Source: UBA4729 sp038236865
Lineage (GTDB): Bacteria > Patescibacteriota > Saccharimonadia > Saccharimonadales > UBA4665
Length of the DNA: 64,000 nucleotides
NCBI GenBank assembly: GCA_038236865.1
Contig: JBBRZI010000002.1
Span: forward strand, 1-64,000
Direction of reading: 5' to 3'
Shown here: one piece after another, positions 22,338 to 30,873 of the stretch
Layout: each line of letters begins with the position of its first letter
How positions within the stretch are numbered: position 1 is the first letter of the stretch
Position numbers and translations under genes: made by a program
Notes under the pieces: generated by a model
Database searches by the model: none
What the model was told of the DNA's origin: nothing
Seen by the model: only the letters and a program-made list of their open reading frames with translations

Positions 22338-23114
22338 ATGTCACTTATAGACGAGCGAATTACAAACGAAATGGTTATTCCGACAATCGAGACTCGATTA
22401 TTCGACGATCACGAAGAAGCACGTTTTGCCGTAGGCATCCTAGCGGTCGGCGAAGATATTGTCGACGGGAGAGACGAAGAATATCTCGGTTATTTACGTT
22501 TGCGAGCTAATGTATATGCTGATCAAACAAACATGATTCCACATGAACATGTCTTAGCTGATGGGACGGAACGTGACTCTGATGATGCGCGCTCTGTTCA
22601 CTTCGCAGTAATTGAGAACGTAGCCGGCAACCAGCGTGTCGTTGCGGCCATGCGCTTAATTATTAAGTCGCGTGAGGATGGTCGTTCTTTGCCAATAGAG
22701 GATTATTTTCCTGATGCCTTTAAAGCTGGCGAAGCGCCGGAGAAGAGTATCGAAGTTTCCCGCTACATCTGTCGCCACGAAGATTCTGATAAACAAGATG
22801 AGCTCAAATGGCCTCTCTACACGCAAGCCTTAACATACGCCATGACCCATGATCTCGGGCCAACTTATGGGGTTGTTGAGGCACCTCTGGAGAGGCAGCT
22901 GATTGGAATCGGCATTCCATTGCGACGGATTGCTGAACCCAAATTTCTTCCCGAGTATAATGCGGATAATTTAGCCCTTGAGATTGATACCGATAAACTC
23001 GCGCACACTATGAAGCTCGACAAAATGAGATTTGTTGAGATAACACGGGCCGTTCAAAATCAGCTTACCTACTTTGGCACTCGTGACGATCAGACAGGCC
23101 TTGCCGTAGCGTAA
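22338..23114 (+). CDS. LuxI-like GNAT acyltransferase (autoinducer-synthase fold)
   Basis: The 258-residue protein resembles the autoinducer-synthase branch of the GNAT fold. It has YLRLRANVYADQTNMIP near the N-terminus, a DGTERDSDD acidic loop, VVAAMRLI and then SIEVSRYICR, in the order seen in LuxI and in PEP-CTERM-associated acyltransferases (R..V, D.yD, RL, E.SR). Such enzymes move an acyl group to an amine such as an amino acid. The N-terminal 35 residues are extra. It is the first gene of an operon with the ThiF-like protein 28 bases downstream. The product is unknown. Confidence 0.65.
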   Translation: MSLIDERITNEMVIPTIETRLFDDHEEARFAVGILAVGEDIVDGRDEEYLGYLRLRANVYADQTNMIPHEHVLADGTERDSDDARSVHFAVIENVAGNQRVVAAMRLIIKSREDGRSLPIEDYFPDAFKAGEAPEKSIEVSRYICRHEDSDKQDELKWPLYTQALTYAMTHDLGPTYGVVEAPLERQLIGIGIPLRRIAEPKFLPEYNADNLALEIDTDKLAHTMKLDKMRFVEITRAVQNQLTYFGTRDDQTGLAVA

Positions 23115-23142
23115 CGCTATAGTTAGCCAGAATCGAGTAATT

Positions 23143-24090
23143 ATGAGAACGATCACTTCACCTGAATTTTCTAGAAACTATGGGTTTAACAACGAAGCAG
23201 AGCAACAAGCCATTCTAGGGTCACGCGTTGCGATCGCCGGTGTTGGCGGCGACGGCTTTCAGCTAGGGCTTAAGCTTGCCCGTAAAGGAGTACAAATCTT
23301 TGACATTGCCGATCCAGAAGTCTTTGAACCTGAGAATTCCAATCGCGTTCCAGGTGCAACCACTTCAACATATGGTCGTAAAAAAGCCGAAGTATTCTTA
23401 GAGCAGGTTCATGACATCAACCCCGACGCCGATGTTCGTATTTTTGCAGACGGTGTCACTGAAGATAACGTCGAAGAGTTTACGAGCCGGGCTACCCTTA
23501 TCTTTGACGAGTCAGAATTGACGTATTTGCACATCGGAACAGCCATAGCGCGCGCAGCTCGTAAACGAAATGTACCGGATGTCATGGTAATGAATATAGG
23601 ATTTGCGGCCCAAGTTACGTCGTTCCATCCCCAGAGCAAACATTCATTCGAGCGCTTTATGGGCATACCAGAAGGCATGCCACTCGATGAAGTTAAGGAT
23701 CTTGAAGTAAAGCTCGATCGTTGTTTACCATACCTTCCCAAATATGGAGACTTGCGCACTCTACTTGCGGTTCAGCAAGGTGCATCACTGCCCTCAATTG
23801 CTGAAGGGGTTGATGTTGCTTCTGCCTTAGGAACCTCGCAAGCTTTTCTACACATGACGCAAGGAGTCAATAACCGCCGAGAGCAACCGATATGGGCCCC
23901 ACGCATCGGTTATATGGATGCTTATAATCTTACATCCGGCGTTACTCGCTACCCGCGGTTGTCACATTACCGACATTTGGGTCACGCTGCGGCGCGTGAT
24001 TTCCTTCATCTTAACCCACAAGCTAGTTACACCGAAGAAGATCGGACCCGACGGGTTCTGGAAAATCAGGCTGAGCAGCTAGAAGTTTAG
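23143..24090 (+). CDS. E1/ThiF-family adenylyltransferase-like protein
   Basis: The 315-residue product has the ThiF/MoeB/E1 Rossmann core: VAIAGVGGDGFQLGLKLARKG (GxGGxG), DPEVFEPENSNRVPGA (the D...E..N..R signature) and the following Lys/helix region. There are no CxxC zinc pairs, and I cannot point to the catalytic Cys of canonical E1s. It may adenylate a carboxylate without forming a thioester. The C-terminal 120 residues are not recognised. It shares an operon with a LuxI-like acyltransferase and no ubiquitin-like partner gene is seen, so the substrate may be a small molecule or peptide. A terminator follows. Confidence 0.75.
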   Translation: MRTITSPEFSRNYGFNNEAEQQAILGSRVAIAGVGGDGFQLGLKLARKGVQIFDIADPEVFEPENSNRVPGATTSTYGRKKAEVFLEQVHDINPDADVRIFADGVTEDNVEEFTSRATLIFDESELTYLHIGTAIARAARKRNVPDVMVMNIGFAAQVTSFHPQSKHSFERFMGIPEGMPLDEVKDLEVKLDRCLPYLPKYGDLRTLLAVQQGASLPSIAEGVDVASALGTSQAFLHMTQGVNNRREQPIWAPRIGYMDAYNLTSGVTRYPRLSHYRHLGHAAARDFLHLNPQASYTEEDRTRRVLENQAEQLEV

Positions 24091-24108
24091 CTTAGTAATG
24101 TCGAATAG

Positions 24109-24137
24109 AGTGAGCTCCAATCGGAGCTCACTTTTTT
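24109..24137 (+). terminator. Rho-independent terminator
   Basis: AGTGAGCTCC and GGAGCTCACT form a perfect 10-bp stem with an AATC loop and a run of T. It ends the LuxI-like/ThiF operon. Confidence 0.92.
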
Positions 24138-24168
24138 ATTTCGCTTATGGCTAGTAGAATAGGGTAAG

Positions 24169-26376
24169 ATGCCTGATATCTATCTAATCATTGATCTGTT
24201 TGTCGTTATTTCTCTGGCTGTGCTTGGGCTGACGGTGCTTATTAAGAATAGAGCGCTTGAGCTCAATAGGATATTCTCGACTTTCGTAGTTTTTGTTGGT
24301 ATTTGGATCATGGCAAACTATGTAAGCAATAATGTTAATAACTCTCCACACACTGCCACAGTTGCTAATTACTTTGTCTTCTTTTTTAGCTTCAGCTCAG
24401 CCCTCTATCTACTTCGCTTTAGTATAAGCATGGCAAATGACATGAAAGCAAGACGGACTTTTATGAAGGCGGCGATACCGCTAACCTTGGTTGGTTTATC
24501 AGCGTTCACGCCATACCTTGTCAAAGGCGTCCATCTCCAAAACCAAGTCTATGCAGTAGATTTTGGCCCATTATTGCCGCTGTACGGCGTTGCTTTATTC
24601 GGGATTATCGCCGCGACGCTCTGGGTGCTTAGGAGGAATATACGGCAGGCTGAAGGGAATCAAAGGAGCAGATTACAGGTACTGTATAAGAGTGCGTATT
24701 TAACCTTCCCGTTACTCTTGCTAGCCGAATTTATTCTACCTACCGTAACAGGCTGGTTTGGACTTACTAATTTAGGCATCTTGACAATGTTGATTATTGT
24801 TTATGGATTATATTACGGCGTTATTAAGCATAAGTTGTTTGATTTACGCCTGATTATTGTCCGTGCGGTTGTGTACGTTGTTAGTTTTGGATCAATTTCA
24901 GTGCTATACGGCGTAGCTACGTACTTTATTACCTCATACGTCTCGTCGCGAACTCACAGTGTTATCCTCGGCGACGCACTCAACGTGTTACTTCTTATCA
25001 TTGTTATCAATGCATATCCTCCATTACGAGCTCGTTTTAATAAAATTACCAATAGTATATTCTATCGTGATGCCTACGATTCGCCGACTTTTATCGCGGC
25101 ATTTAATAAAGTACTCGTCTCAACCTACGACCTCAACCCGCTGCTGAAAAAAAGCGCAACAATTATTGAGCAAAATCTAAAACTAAGCTACTGCGCATTC
25201 GGCCTTCGAGAGACGGATTCTTCGCCGCGGCGCATCACCGGTACGCCAGGCTATCCATCGTTCAGTGAGAGCGATATTGCGTTTGTTCGATCTCAAACAC
25301 CGAGTCTGAAACGAAAAATTATAGTCACAGAGTCGTTAGAGGATAAATATTCCAAACTCCGTAAGGTACTTGATGCCAACAATATTGCAGCCCTCGCCAG
25401 GTTAGCCACCGGCTCAAATAAAGAAGAAGCAACCGGCTATTTAATTATTGGGCCCAAAAAAAGCGGTTACGCATTAAGTGCGCAAGATACTAAAGTCTTA
25501 GAAATTATCTCGAATGAACTGGTAATCGCTATCCAAAATGCTGCACGCACCGAAGAGATTCTGAATTTTAATCAAACCTTACAGGCGAAAGTTGATGAGG
25601 CTACCCGCAAGATGCGGCGGACAAATGAGAAGCTGAAGGCATTGGACGAGACTAAGGACGACTTTATTAGTATGGCCAGTCACCAGTTGCGCACGCCGCT
25701 GACCAGCGTCAAGGGCTACATTAGCATGGTGCTTGAGGGAGATGCCGGCAAGATCAACGACACGCAGCGTGAGATGCTTGGCCAGGCCTTCTTTAGTTCG
25801 CAACGGATGGTGTACTTGATATCTGACTTACTCAACGTCTCACGGCTGAAAACGGGTAAGTTTGTGATAGACGCCACGCAGGTGGATCTGGTCGAACTCG
25901 TTCAGCAAGAAATGCACCAATTGGAAGAATCGGCGGTGTCGCGTTCGCTGACTCTGACCTTTGAGGCGCCTAAAGACTTTCCGACGTTGATGTTCGACGA
26001 AACCAAAACTCGGCAGATCATCATGAACTTTGTTGATAACGCCATCTACTACACGCCGGCTGGTGGCCACATCGTCGTCCGCCTCCTAAACAACCCGTCG
26101 ACGGTCGAGCTGCGCGTCGAAGACGACGGTATCGGCGTACCTAAAGCCGATCAGCACCATTTGTTCACCAAGTTCTACCGCGCTGCCAACGCTCGCCAGG
26201 CCCGCCCGGATGGCACTGGCCTCGGCTTGTTTATGGCTAAGAAAGTCATCGCCGCCCAGGGCGGTTCGACGTTGTTCAGCAGTAGTGAAGGCAAGGGCAG
26301 CATGTTTGGCTTTGTGTTCAGCAAGGCCAAGCTCCAACCACCCGACTCGAGTGCAGCGCCAGTTAAGCAGCTCTAA
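24169..26376 (+). CDS. Membrane sensor histidine kinase with GAF-like domain
   Basis: A 735-residue kinase. The N-terminal 290 residues hold about eight hydrophobic helices, as in 7TM-type receptor kinases. A GAF-like region follows (about 320-470), then a coiled coil (LQAKVDEATRKMRRTNEKL), HisKA with MASHQLRTPL and HATPase with the N box (NFVDNAIYY), EDDGIGVP and GTGLGLFMAKKV. It should report a membrane-linked or extracellular signal. No response regulator is adjacent in the same direction; the two receivers at 21.3-22.1 kb are the nearest. Confidence 0.9.
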   Translation: MPDIYLIIDLFVVISLAVLGLTVLIKNRALELNRIFSTFVVFVGIWIMANYVSNNVNNSPHTATVANYFVFFFSFSSALYLLRFSISMANDMKARRTFMKAAIPLTLVGLSAFTPYLVKGVHLQNQVYAVDFGPLLPLYGVALFGIIAATLWVLRRNIRQAEGNQRSRLQVLYKSAYLTFPLLLLAEFILPTVTGWFGLTNLGILTMLIIVYGLYYGVIKHKLFDLRLIIVRAVVYVVSFGSISVLYGVATYFITSYVSSRTHSVILGDALNVLLLIIVINAYPPLRARFNKITNSIFYRDAYDSPTFIAAFNKVLVSTYDLNPLLKKSATIIEQNLKLSYCAFGLRETDSSPRRITGTPGYPSFSESDIAFVRSQTPSLKRKIIVTESLEDKYSKLRKVLDANNIAALARLATGSNKEEATGYLIIGPKKSGYALSAQDTKVLEIISNELVIAIQNAARTEEILNFNQTLQAKVDEATRKMRRTNEKLKALDETKDDFISMASHQLRTPLTSVKGYISMVLEGDAGKINDTQREMLGQAFFSSQRMVYLISDLLNVSRLKTGKFVIDATQVDLVELVQQEMHQLEESAVSRSLTLTFEAPKDFPTLMFDETKTRQIIMNFVDNAIYYTPAGGHIVVRLLNNPSTVELRVEDDGIGVPKADQHHLFTKFYRAANARQARPDGTGLGLFMAKKVIAAQGGSTLFSSSEGKGSMFGFVFSKAKLQPPDSSAAPVKQL

Positions 26377-26438
26377 CGCGTAGCCCCGGCTCACTGGGGT
26401 GAGGCTATTGCCAAAATAATGTAAAACGTGTCTTATAG

Positions 26439-26467
26439 TTGACTGTTCATACCTTTTATGCTACTAT
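26439..26467 (+). promoter_or_regulatory. Sigma-70-type promoter of the vWA-MoxR operon
   Basis: TTGACT and TACTAT are separated by 17 bases. The -10 ends 27 bases before the ATG of the vWA gene. Confidence 0.7.
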
Positions 26468-26494
26468 TGTGTTTGTAATTGGTAATGCAACACT

Positions 26495-27490
26495 ATGTCA
26501 GAACTCACGAATCAACTTATTCAATCAGTCGAGCACTTCCCGCAAGGGCTTCAACACCCGGTAGCCGCCGCCGGTAGTCTACTGGCTATGGGCGCAGTGC
26601 TTGCGGCCGAACGCATGACATTTGGCCGTACGCGGGACAAGTTTGCTGTGCAATTCCCTAATGCTGCGCTGCTTGAGCGCGCGGTCACTCCAGATGATGC
26701 CAAGAATCGTCGCGCCCGTCTCACCATACCCTTAGCTATGACGGCCGGTGCCGGTTTGGTTGCCTTCCAGCTGTTCGGTCAACCGATTTACGAATCAACC
26801 GAGCTCAATCACGAGGCTAATGTGGTGGTGGTACGCGACGTGTCTTCATCAATGCTTAACACGAAAGACCTCGGCGTCACCCGGTCGGCCGCGGTCAGCG
26901 CCGGGCTGCGCGAAGCCAGCTATGCCGGCAGCCTGGGCATTGTTCAGACGGGCGCCAGTCCTCGGGTTGTTTTGCCGCTCGGCAGCAACTGGCATGGCGG
27001 CTTAGCACCAGCCGAAAAGATTCAGGTCGATCCGAATGGTGGCCAAATGGTGCCAGCCATGAACTTAGCGGAATCATTATTGCCGCTGAGCAATCATAGT
27101 AAACGCGAAGGTACTATCGTGGTCATTTCTGATGGCACAATCGAGCAAGGCCCAGCCGATATTGCCGCCGTCGTTCAGCGCCTCAAACACGACGGGGTTG
27201 CCCTGAAAGTTGTCGTGCCTGGCACAGCCGCGGGCGAATATACATTGCCTAAAACCGACCGAGCAGTGCCCGCCGGCGCTTCAGCTGCTGTTTTTGCCGC
27301 TGTCGGCGCCACTAACATTGTTGAAACTAAGACCGCTCCGACTACGAAACAGGCAATCAAAGAGGCTTTGGTGGATGCGGGCACGACCCGGCAGCAGCAC
27401 CCCTGGAACGTACCGGGAGCCATCGGCATTGCATTATTTGGGGCCGGTTTAGTGAGAGACATAACCCAACGAATTACTAGGAAAGTTTAA
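26495..27490 (+). CDS. von Willebrand factor A-domain membrane protein (BatA-like)
   Basis: The 331-residue protein has hydrophobic segments near residues 23-42 and 80-98 and one at the C-terminus, enclosing a vWA domain. VVVVRDVSSSML gives the DxSxS of the metal-ion-dependent adhesion site. It fits the Bat/Aerotolerance-type proteins that work with MoxR ATPases and DUF58 proteins in envelope maturation or stress tolerance. It is the first of four same-strand genes and ends ten bases before moxR. The MIDAS Thr and Asp further on are less obvious. Confidence 0.83.
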   Translation: MSELTNQLIQSVEHFPQGLQHPVAAAGSLLAMGAVLAAERMTFGRTRDKFAVQFPNAALLERAVTPDDAKNRRARLTIPLAMTAGAGLVAFQLFGQPIYESTELNHEANVVVVRDVSSSMLNTKDLGVTRSAAVSAGLREASYAGSLGIVQTGASPRVVLPLGSNWHGGLAPAEKIQVDPNGGQMVPAMNLAESLLPLSNHSKREGTIVVISDGTIEQGPADIAAVVQRLKHDGVALKVVVPGTAAGEYTLPKTDRAVPAGASAAVFAAVGATNIVETKTAPTTKQAIKEALVDAGTTRQQHPWNVPGAIGIALFGAGLVRDITQRITRKV

Positions 27491-27500
27491 GGAGATTATT

Positions 27501-28466
27501 ATGAGAGAACAACAAATACCAGCTCAGCGAGATCAATTTGAAGCTGCCTGGAACTCTACCCAATTACTCATGGCAGAGATTGGCCAGTCGGTCGACATGC
27601 CACAGGCCGATCTTTTGATGGTCGTTGGTAGTTTTGCTGTCGGCCATGTCCTGTTTGAAGGTGTGCCCGGTACCGGCAAAACGAAGCTCGCTAACACGCT
27701 CGCGACCGCTATCGACGGCACGTTTAAACGAATTCAGGGCACGCCCGATGTCATGCCAAGTGACATTACTGGTACTGACGTGTATAACCCGAAGACCGGC
27801 GAGTTCTATTTCCGCGACGGTCCAATCTTTGCTAACGTGTTACTCGCCGACGAGATCAATCGAAACTCACCAAAAGCCCTATCAGCATTGCTAGAGGGCA
27901 TGGAAGAAGGTATCGTCACCGTCGGTGGTCAAACTCGCGTGCTGCCAAAGCCGTTCAGCGTGATTGCTACCCGCAACCCGAACGAAATCGGCCAAGGTGT
28001 TCACGAACTGACGAAGGCCAATCGTGATCGTTTTGCCCTAGGAATCGTGATGGCCGAGCAAAGTGCCAAGAGCATGTTGGATGTAGCCCACCTGCATGAC
28101 TTACACCACGAAACTAAGCCAGTTGTTTCGCTAGAGGACATCATCACGATGCGTGCGGCGCTCGGCCAGGTTGCTATTCACACAAAACACAGTGAAGCGA
28201 TTGCTGACCTTGTTGTTGCTGCTCGTGAAGATGGCCGGACTGACCGCGACGAAACAGTGCTCGGCGGTTTCCGCCCATTCATGCACATTTCTGACGCTGC
28301 TCGCTTTATTGCCTTGAGCGTTGGCCGCCGCAATGTTGAAACAAATGACTACGCCCTGGCTGCTAGTTATGTCTTACCACACCGTATCGGGCTCACGAAT
28401 GAAGCTGTCGATGATGGGGTGACTGCTCACCAGGTTGTAGCTGAACTCGTCAGTGACTTGCGCTAA
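27501..28466 (+). CDS. MoxR-family AAA+ ATPase
   Basis: A 321-residue AAA+ chaperone-like ATPase with Walker A (GVPGTGKTKL), Walker B (NVLLADEINR), sensor 1 (VIATRNPNE) and the MoxR-specific EGMEEGIVTVGG loop. MoxR proteins help assemble or activate vWA-domain partners; that partner is encoded just upstream and a DUF58 protein just downstream. GGAG precedes the ATG. Length is typical (about 320). Confidence 0.93.
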   Translation: MREQQIPAQRDQFEAAWNSTQLLMAEIGQSVDMPQADLLMVVGSFAVGHVLFEGVPGTGKTKLANTLATAIDGTFKRIQGTPDVMPSDITGTDVYNPKTGEFYFRDGPIFANVLLADEINRNSPKALSALLEGMEEGIVTVGGQTRVLPKPFSVIATRNPNEIGQGVHELTKANRDRFALGIVMAEQSAKSMLDVAHLHDLHHETKPVVSLEDIITMRAALGQVAIHTKHSEAIADLVVAAREDGRTDRDETVLGGFRPFMHISDAARFIALSVGRRNVETNDYALAASYVLPHRIGLTNEAVDDGVTAHQVVAELVSDLR

Positions 28467-28482
28467 ATAAGAGGTATATGCG

Positions 28483-29448
28483 ATGTCTGCAGAAGTAGTC
28501 TCAATCCAAGCTGATCCCGTGTTTGATCCGACGCGCGTCGGCGCTAGTGTCGATGTGATCCAGGGGCGATTACCGCTCCGGGCGCCGTGGCTTCGTGGAA
28601 ACGTGGTTGGTGAAATGGCGTCAAAACTTCGAGGTCAAGGTTATGACGTCGACGGTGTCCGCCCATATATACTTGGGGATGACCCGCGCCATATTGACCA
28701 CTATGTCACGGCGCGCCAGCCCGACCAATGGCCTCAGCTGCGCGAACGCTATGCCGACATCACCCCGAACATGTATATCGTCACCGATGTGCTGCAATCG
28801 CGCTATGGGTTTAACCCCGGTTATTATTCTGAACAGAATTTGGCGCTCGCGTCGGTGATGGCCTTTATGCGAATTGCCCAGGTGGCGGACATGCCGGTTG
28901 CCATGATCGGCAGTAATGATAAGGCTATCTTTGGGCAGCGAACGCCAGCCCAGGGCAAAATGAACATTTTAAAGTCTGGCAAATTCTTAGCTAATCACTT
29001 GCTTGCCCCCAATGAACATGGCCAGAGCGCGGAAGTCGCACCTGCTTTGAGCTCATTGCTGCGGTATGCAGGTAAGCGGTGCGTGGAAGATGTCGTTATT
29101 GTGGTGTCTGATTTTCGTGATAGTGCTGATCCGTCTGATCCCGACACTGGTTGGAAGCAGGCCTTTGATACATTAGCGCACCAAGGCAATAATCTGATTG
29201 CCCTTGAACTAACAAACCCTTGGGACTATGCCTTACCTAATCGGGTCGATCGGCTCGAAACAAAGAACGGTGTTAGCTGGATTGGCAGCGGCAAGTTGGG
29301 GCGGCAGCGGCGGGCTGACTATGCCGAAGCGGCCAGTTTGCAGCAGGCGAGTATCGATGCGACGCTGGCTGCAGCCGGGGCGGTTCATATCAAACTGGCG
29401 ACCGATCAACCTCGGTGGATTGCCGCATTTCGTGACCAAATTAAGTAG
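28483..29448 (+). CDS. DUF58 protein
   Basis: The 321-residue protein contains the DUF58 signature YDVDGVRPYILGDDPRHID followed by the TARQ element, and a vWA-like fold downstream (IVTDVLQSRYGF, VVIVVSDFRDS). DUF58 proteins almost always travel with MoxR ATPases and are thought to take part in the same envelope or stress function. It lacks the N-terminal helices of longer family members and appears cytoplasmic. An AAGAGG Shine-Dalgarno precedes the start. Confidence 0.9.
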   Translation: MSAEVVSIQADPVFDPTRVGASVDVIQGRLPLRAPWLRGNVVGEMASKLRGQGYDVDGVRPYILGDDPRHIDHYVTARQPDQWPQLRERYADITPNMYIVTDVLQSRYGFNPGYYSEQNLALASVMAFMRIAQVADMPVAMIGSNDKAIFGQRTPAQGKMNILKSGKFLANHLLAPNEHGQSAEVAPALSSLLRYAGKRCVEDVVIVVSDFRDSADPSDPDTGWKQAFDTLAHQGNNLIALELTNPWDYALPNRVDRLETKNGVSWIGSGKLGRQRRADYAEAASLQQASIDATLAAAGAVHIKLATDQPRWIAAFRDQIK

Positions 29449-29506
29449 ATAACCATAAGAATTACAAACACTTAATTGTAATGTTTACAATTATAGTACA
29501 AAGTAG

Positions 29507-29535
29507 TTGACATTTGAACATTTTTATTATAAACT
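29507..29535 (+). promoter_or_regulatory. Sigma-70-type promoter
   Basis: TTGACA and TAAACT with a 17-base spacer lie 50 bases before the lipoprotein ATG. The gene can therefore be expressed apart from the MoxR operon. Confidence 0.65.
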
Positions 29536-29584
29536 TGCACCATAACCACAAATGTGGCGAGATAATCATTCCGGGGAGGAAAAT

Positions 29585-30847
29585 ATGAGCGAAGCTTTAA
29601 CTGTTCCGTACGTTGGTTTTAACGAGGCCTATGCAACTACTAGTGCTGATTTACTAGCTACTAACCTACGCCGTGTTGTTGCTGCCGGCACCGGGCTGCT
29701 AATGCTTGCAGGCTGTAGTGGTGGTGCAGAAACTACGCCAACCGCAAGCACAACTGCTTCCTCCGAAGTGGTAGCTGCCGGCCTCGCCTGTGGCGACACT
29801 ATCGACACCAGCGCAAATGCCGCTAATAAGAACTACGCCAATCCTGAAGCGATCTTTCCGGCTTTATCTAAGACTGCTGACAAGAACGGCCACGACACGC
29901 TGCTCCCAGTGCCCGACGCCGCTAAAAAGGTAAAAGACCAAATAACGCATGACGTTCGTGTTTTGGGTGTCTTCTCGGCTTACTTCCTCGAAACCCGCAA
30001 CACCCAGCAACTGCCCAGCACTGCTTCGCTTGGCCGCGCTAAAGAACTCATCAGCACCTACAGTACTAACGAATCAGCTGCCTCGCGCGCTCTTACCGAA
30101 GCCTGTAACAGCCTCGCCTTCTTGAAAGAAGAGCCTAACTTTGCCGTTACTCGCGGTCAAGCCATGGCGGTCGAGTTTGTCCGGGATGCTAAGGGGACCG
30201 TTACCGGCGTCAAAACCGAAACAATCAACGCGACTGAAAACTTAAGTGGCTATACCCTTGATTACAACCACGATAACGCAAAGTTAACCAGTGTTGAACG
30301 GGCTGTCTACGATAAGCTAGCCAAACTGATCCTCATTACTAAGGATGGCAAGATCGTCGTCAACATGACGTTTGGCCCGAGCTCATTTGAAGTTACTGAT
30401 AACGCACCACAAACTCCAGTTAGTTTGAAGACGACCGGTACCAAAACGGTAACCGTTAAGCCATTCAACAAGCCTGGCCAAGTTCCCGCTGGTACGAAGC
30501 AATCAACCGGCGCCGGCGGCGGCGTATTAGTCGGCAAGCAAGGTTGCGGCACCGGCAGCGCCACTTGTGGCGGCGGCTCCGGCACCGCTACCGGCAATCA
30601 AGGCCCAACCGGTCCTGGCACCGGCGGCGGTGGTGGCGCTCCAGCTCCAGCACCCGCACCCGCTCCAGAACAACCTGCACCCGCTCCTGCACCCGCTCCA
30701 GCACCCGCTCCATCTCCTACGCCCACCCCAGAACAACCAACCCCCACTCCCACCCCCACTCCCACCCCAACTCCAACCCCCACTCCAACCCCGACCCCCA
30801 AAGGCACGGTTCCACCCTGCGTTCCAAGTGAATTTACACCTTGTTAA
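29585..30847 (+). CDS. Surface lipoprotein with Pro/Thr/Ala-rich stalk
   Basis: The start at 29585 is set by GGGGAGGA five bases upstream. The N-terminus has a lipobox-like LLMLAGC near residue 48, after an unusually long n-region of about 35 residues. About 260 residues of unrecognised folded domain follow. Then come Gly-rich stretches, and an end made of PAPAPA and PTPTPT repeats with two cysteines in the last 15 residues. The repeats would span the cell wall. No LPNTG is present, so anchoring would be by lipid. It may be a client of the MoxR system upstream (inference from position). Confidence 0.75.
   Translation: MSEALTVPYVGFNEAYATTSADLLATNLRRVVAAGTGLLMLAGCSGGAETTPTASTTASSEVVAAGLACGDTIDTSANAANKNYANPEAIFPALSKTADKNGHDTLLPVPDAAKKVKDQITHDVRVLGVFSAYFLETRNTQQLPSTASLGRAKELISTYSTNESAASRALTEACNSLAFLKEEPNFAVTRGQAMAVEFVRDAKGTVTGVKTETINATENLSGYTLDYNHDNAKLTSVERAVYDKLAKLILITKDGKIVVNMTFGPSSFEVTDNAPQTPVSLKTTGTKTVTVKPFNKPGQVPAGTKQSTGAGGGVLVGKQGCGTGSATCGGGSGTATGNQGPTGPGTGGGGGAPAPAPAPAPEQPAPAPAPAPAPAPSPTPTPEQPTPTPTPTPTPTPTPTPTPTPKGTVPPCVPSEFTPC
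30636..30806 (+). repeat. Low-complexity PA/PT-coding tandem repeat
   Basis: Six-base units such as CCAGCA/CCCGCT and CCCACT/CCAACC are repeated about 28 times in the lipoprotein gene. The tract is prone to slippage, so its length may vary between strains. Confidence 0.85.
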
Positions 30848-30873
30848 CAAATTTAGTAACGAAAAGGAATATT

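Noticed and set aside
30307..30850. Long open frames opposite and beside the PA/PT repeat.
   Set aside because: Repetitive GC-rich DNA leaves all frames open. Only the + frame with lipobox and Shine-Dalgarno is a gene.
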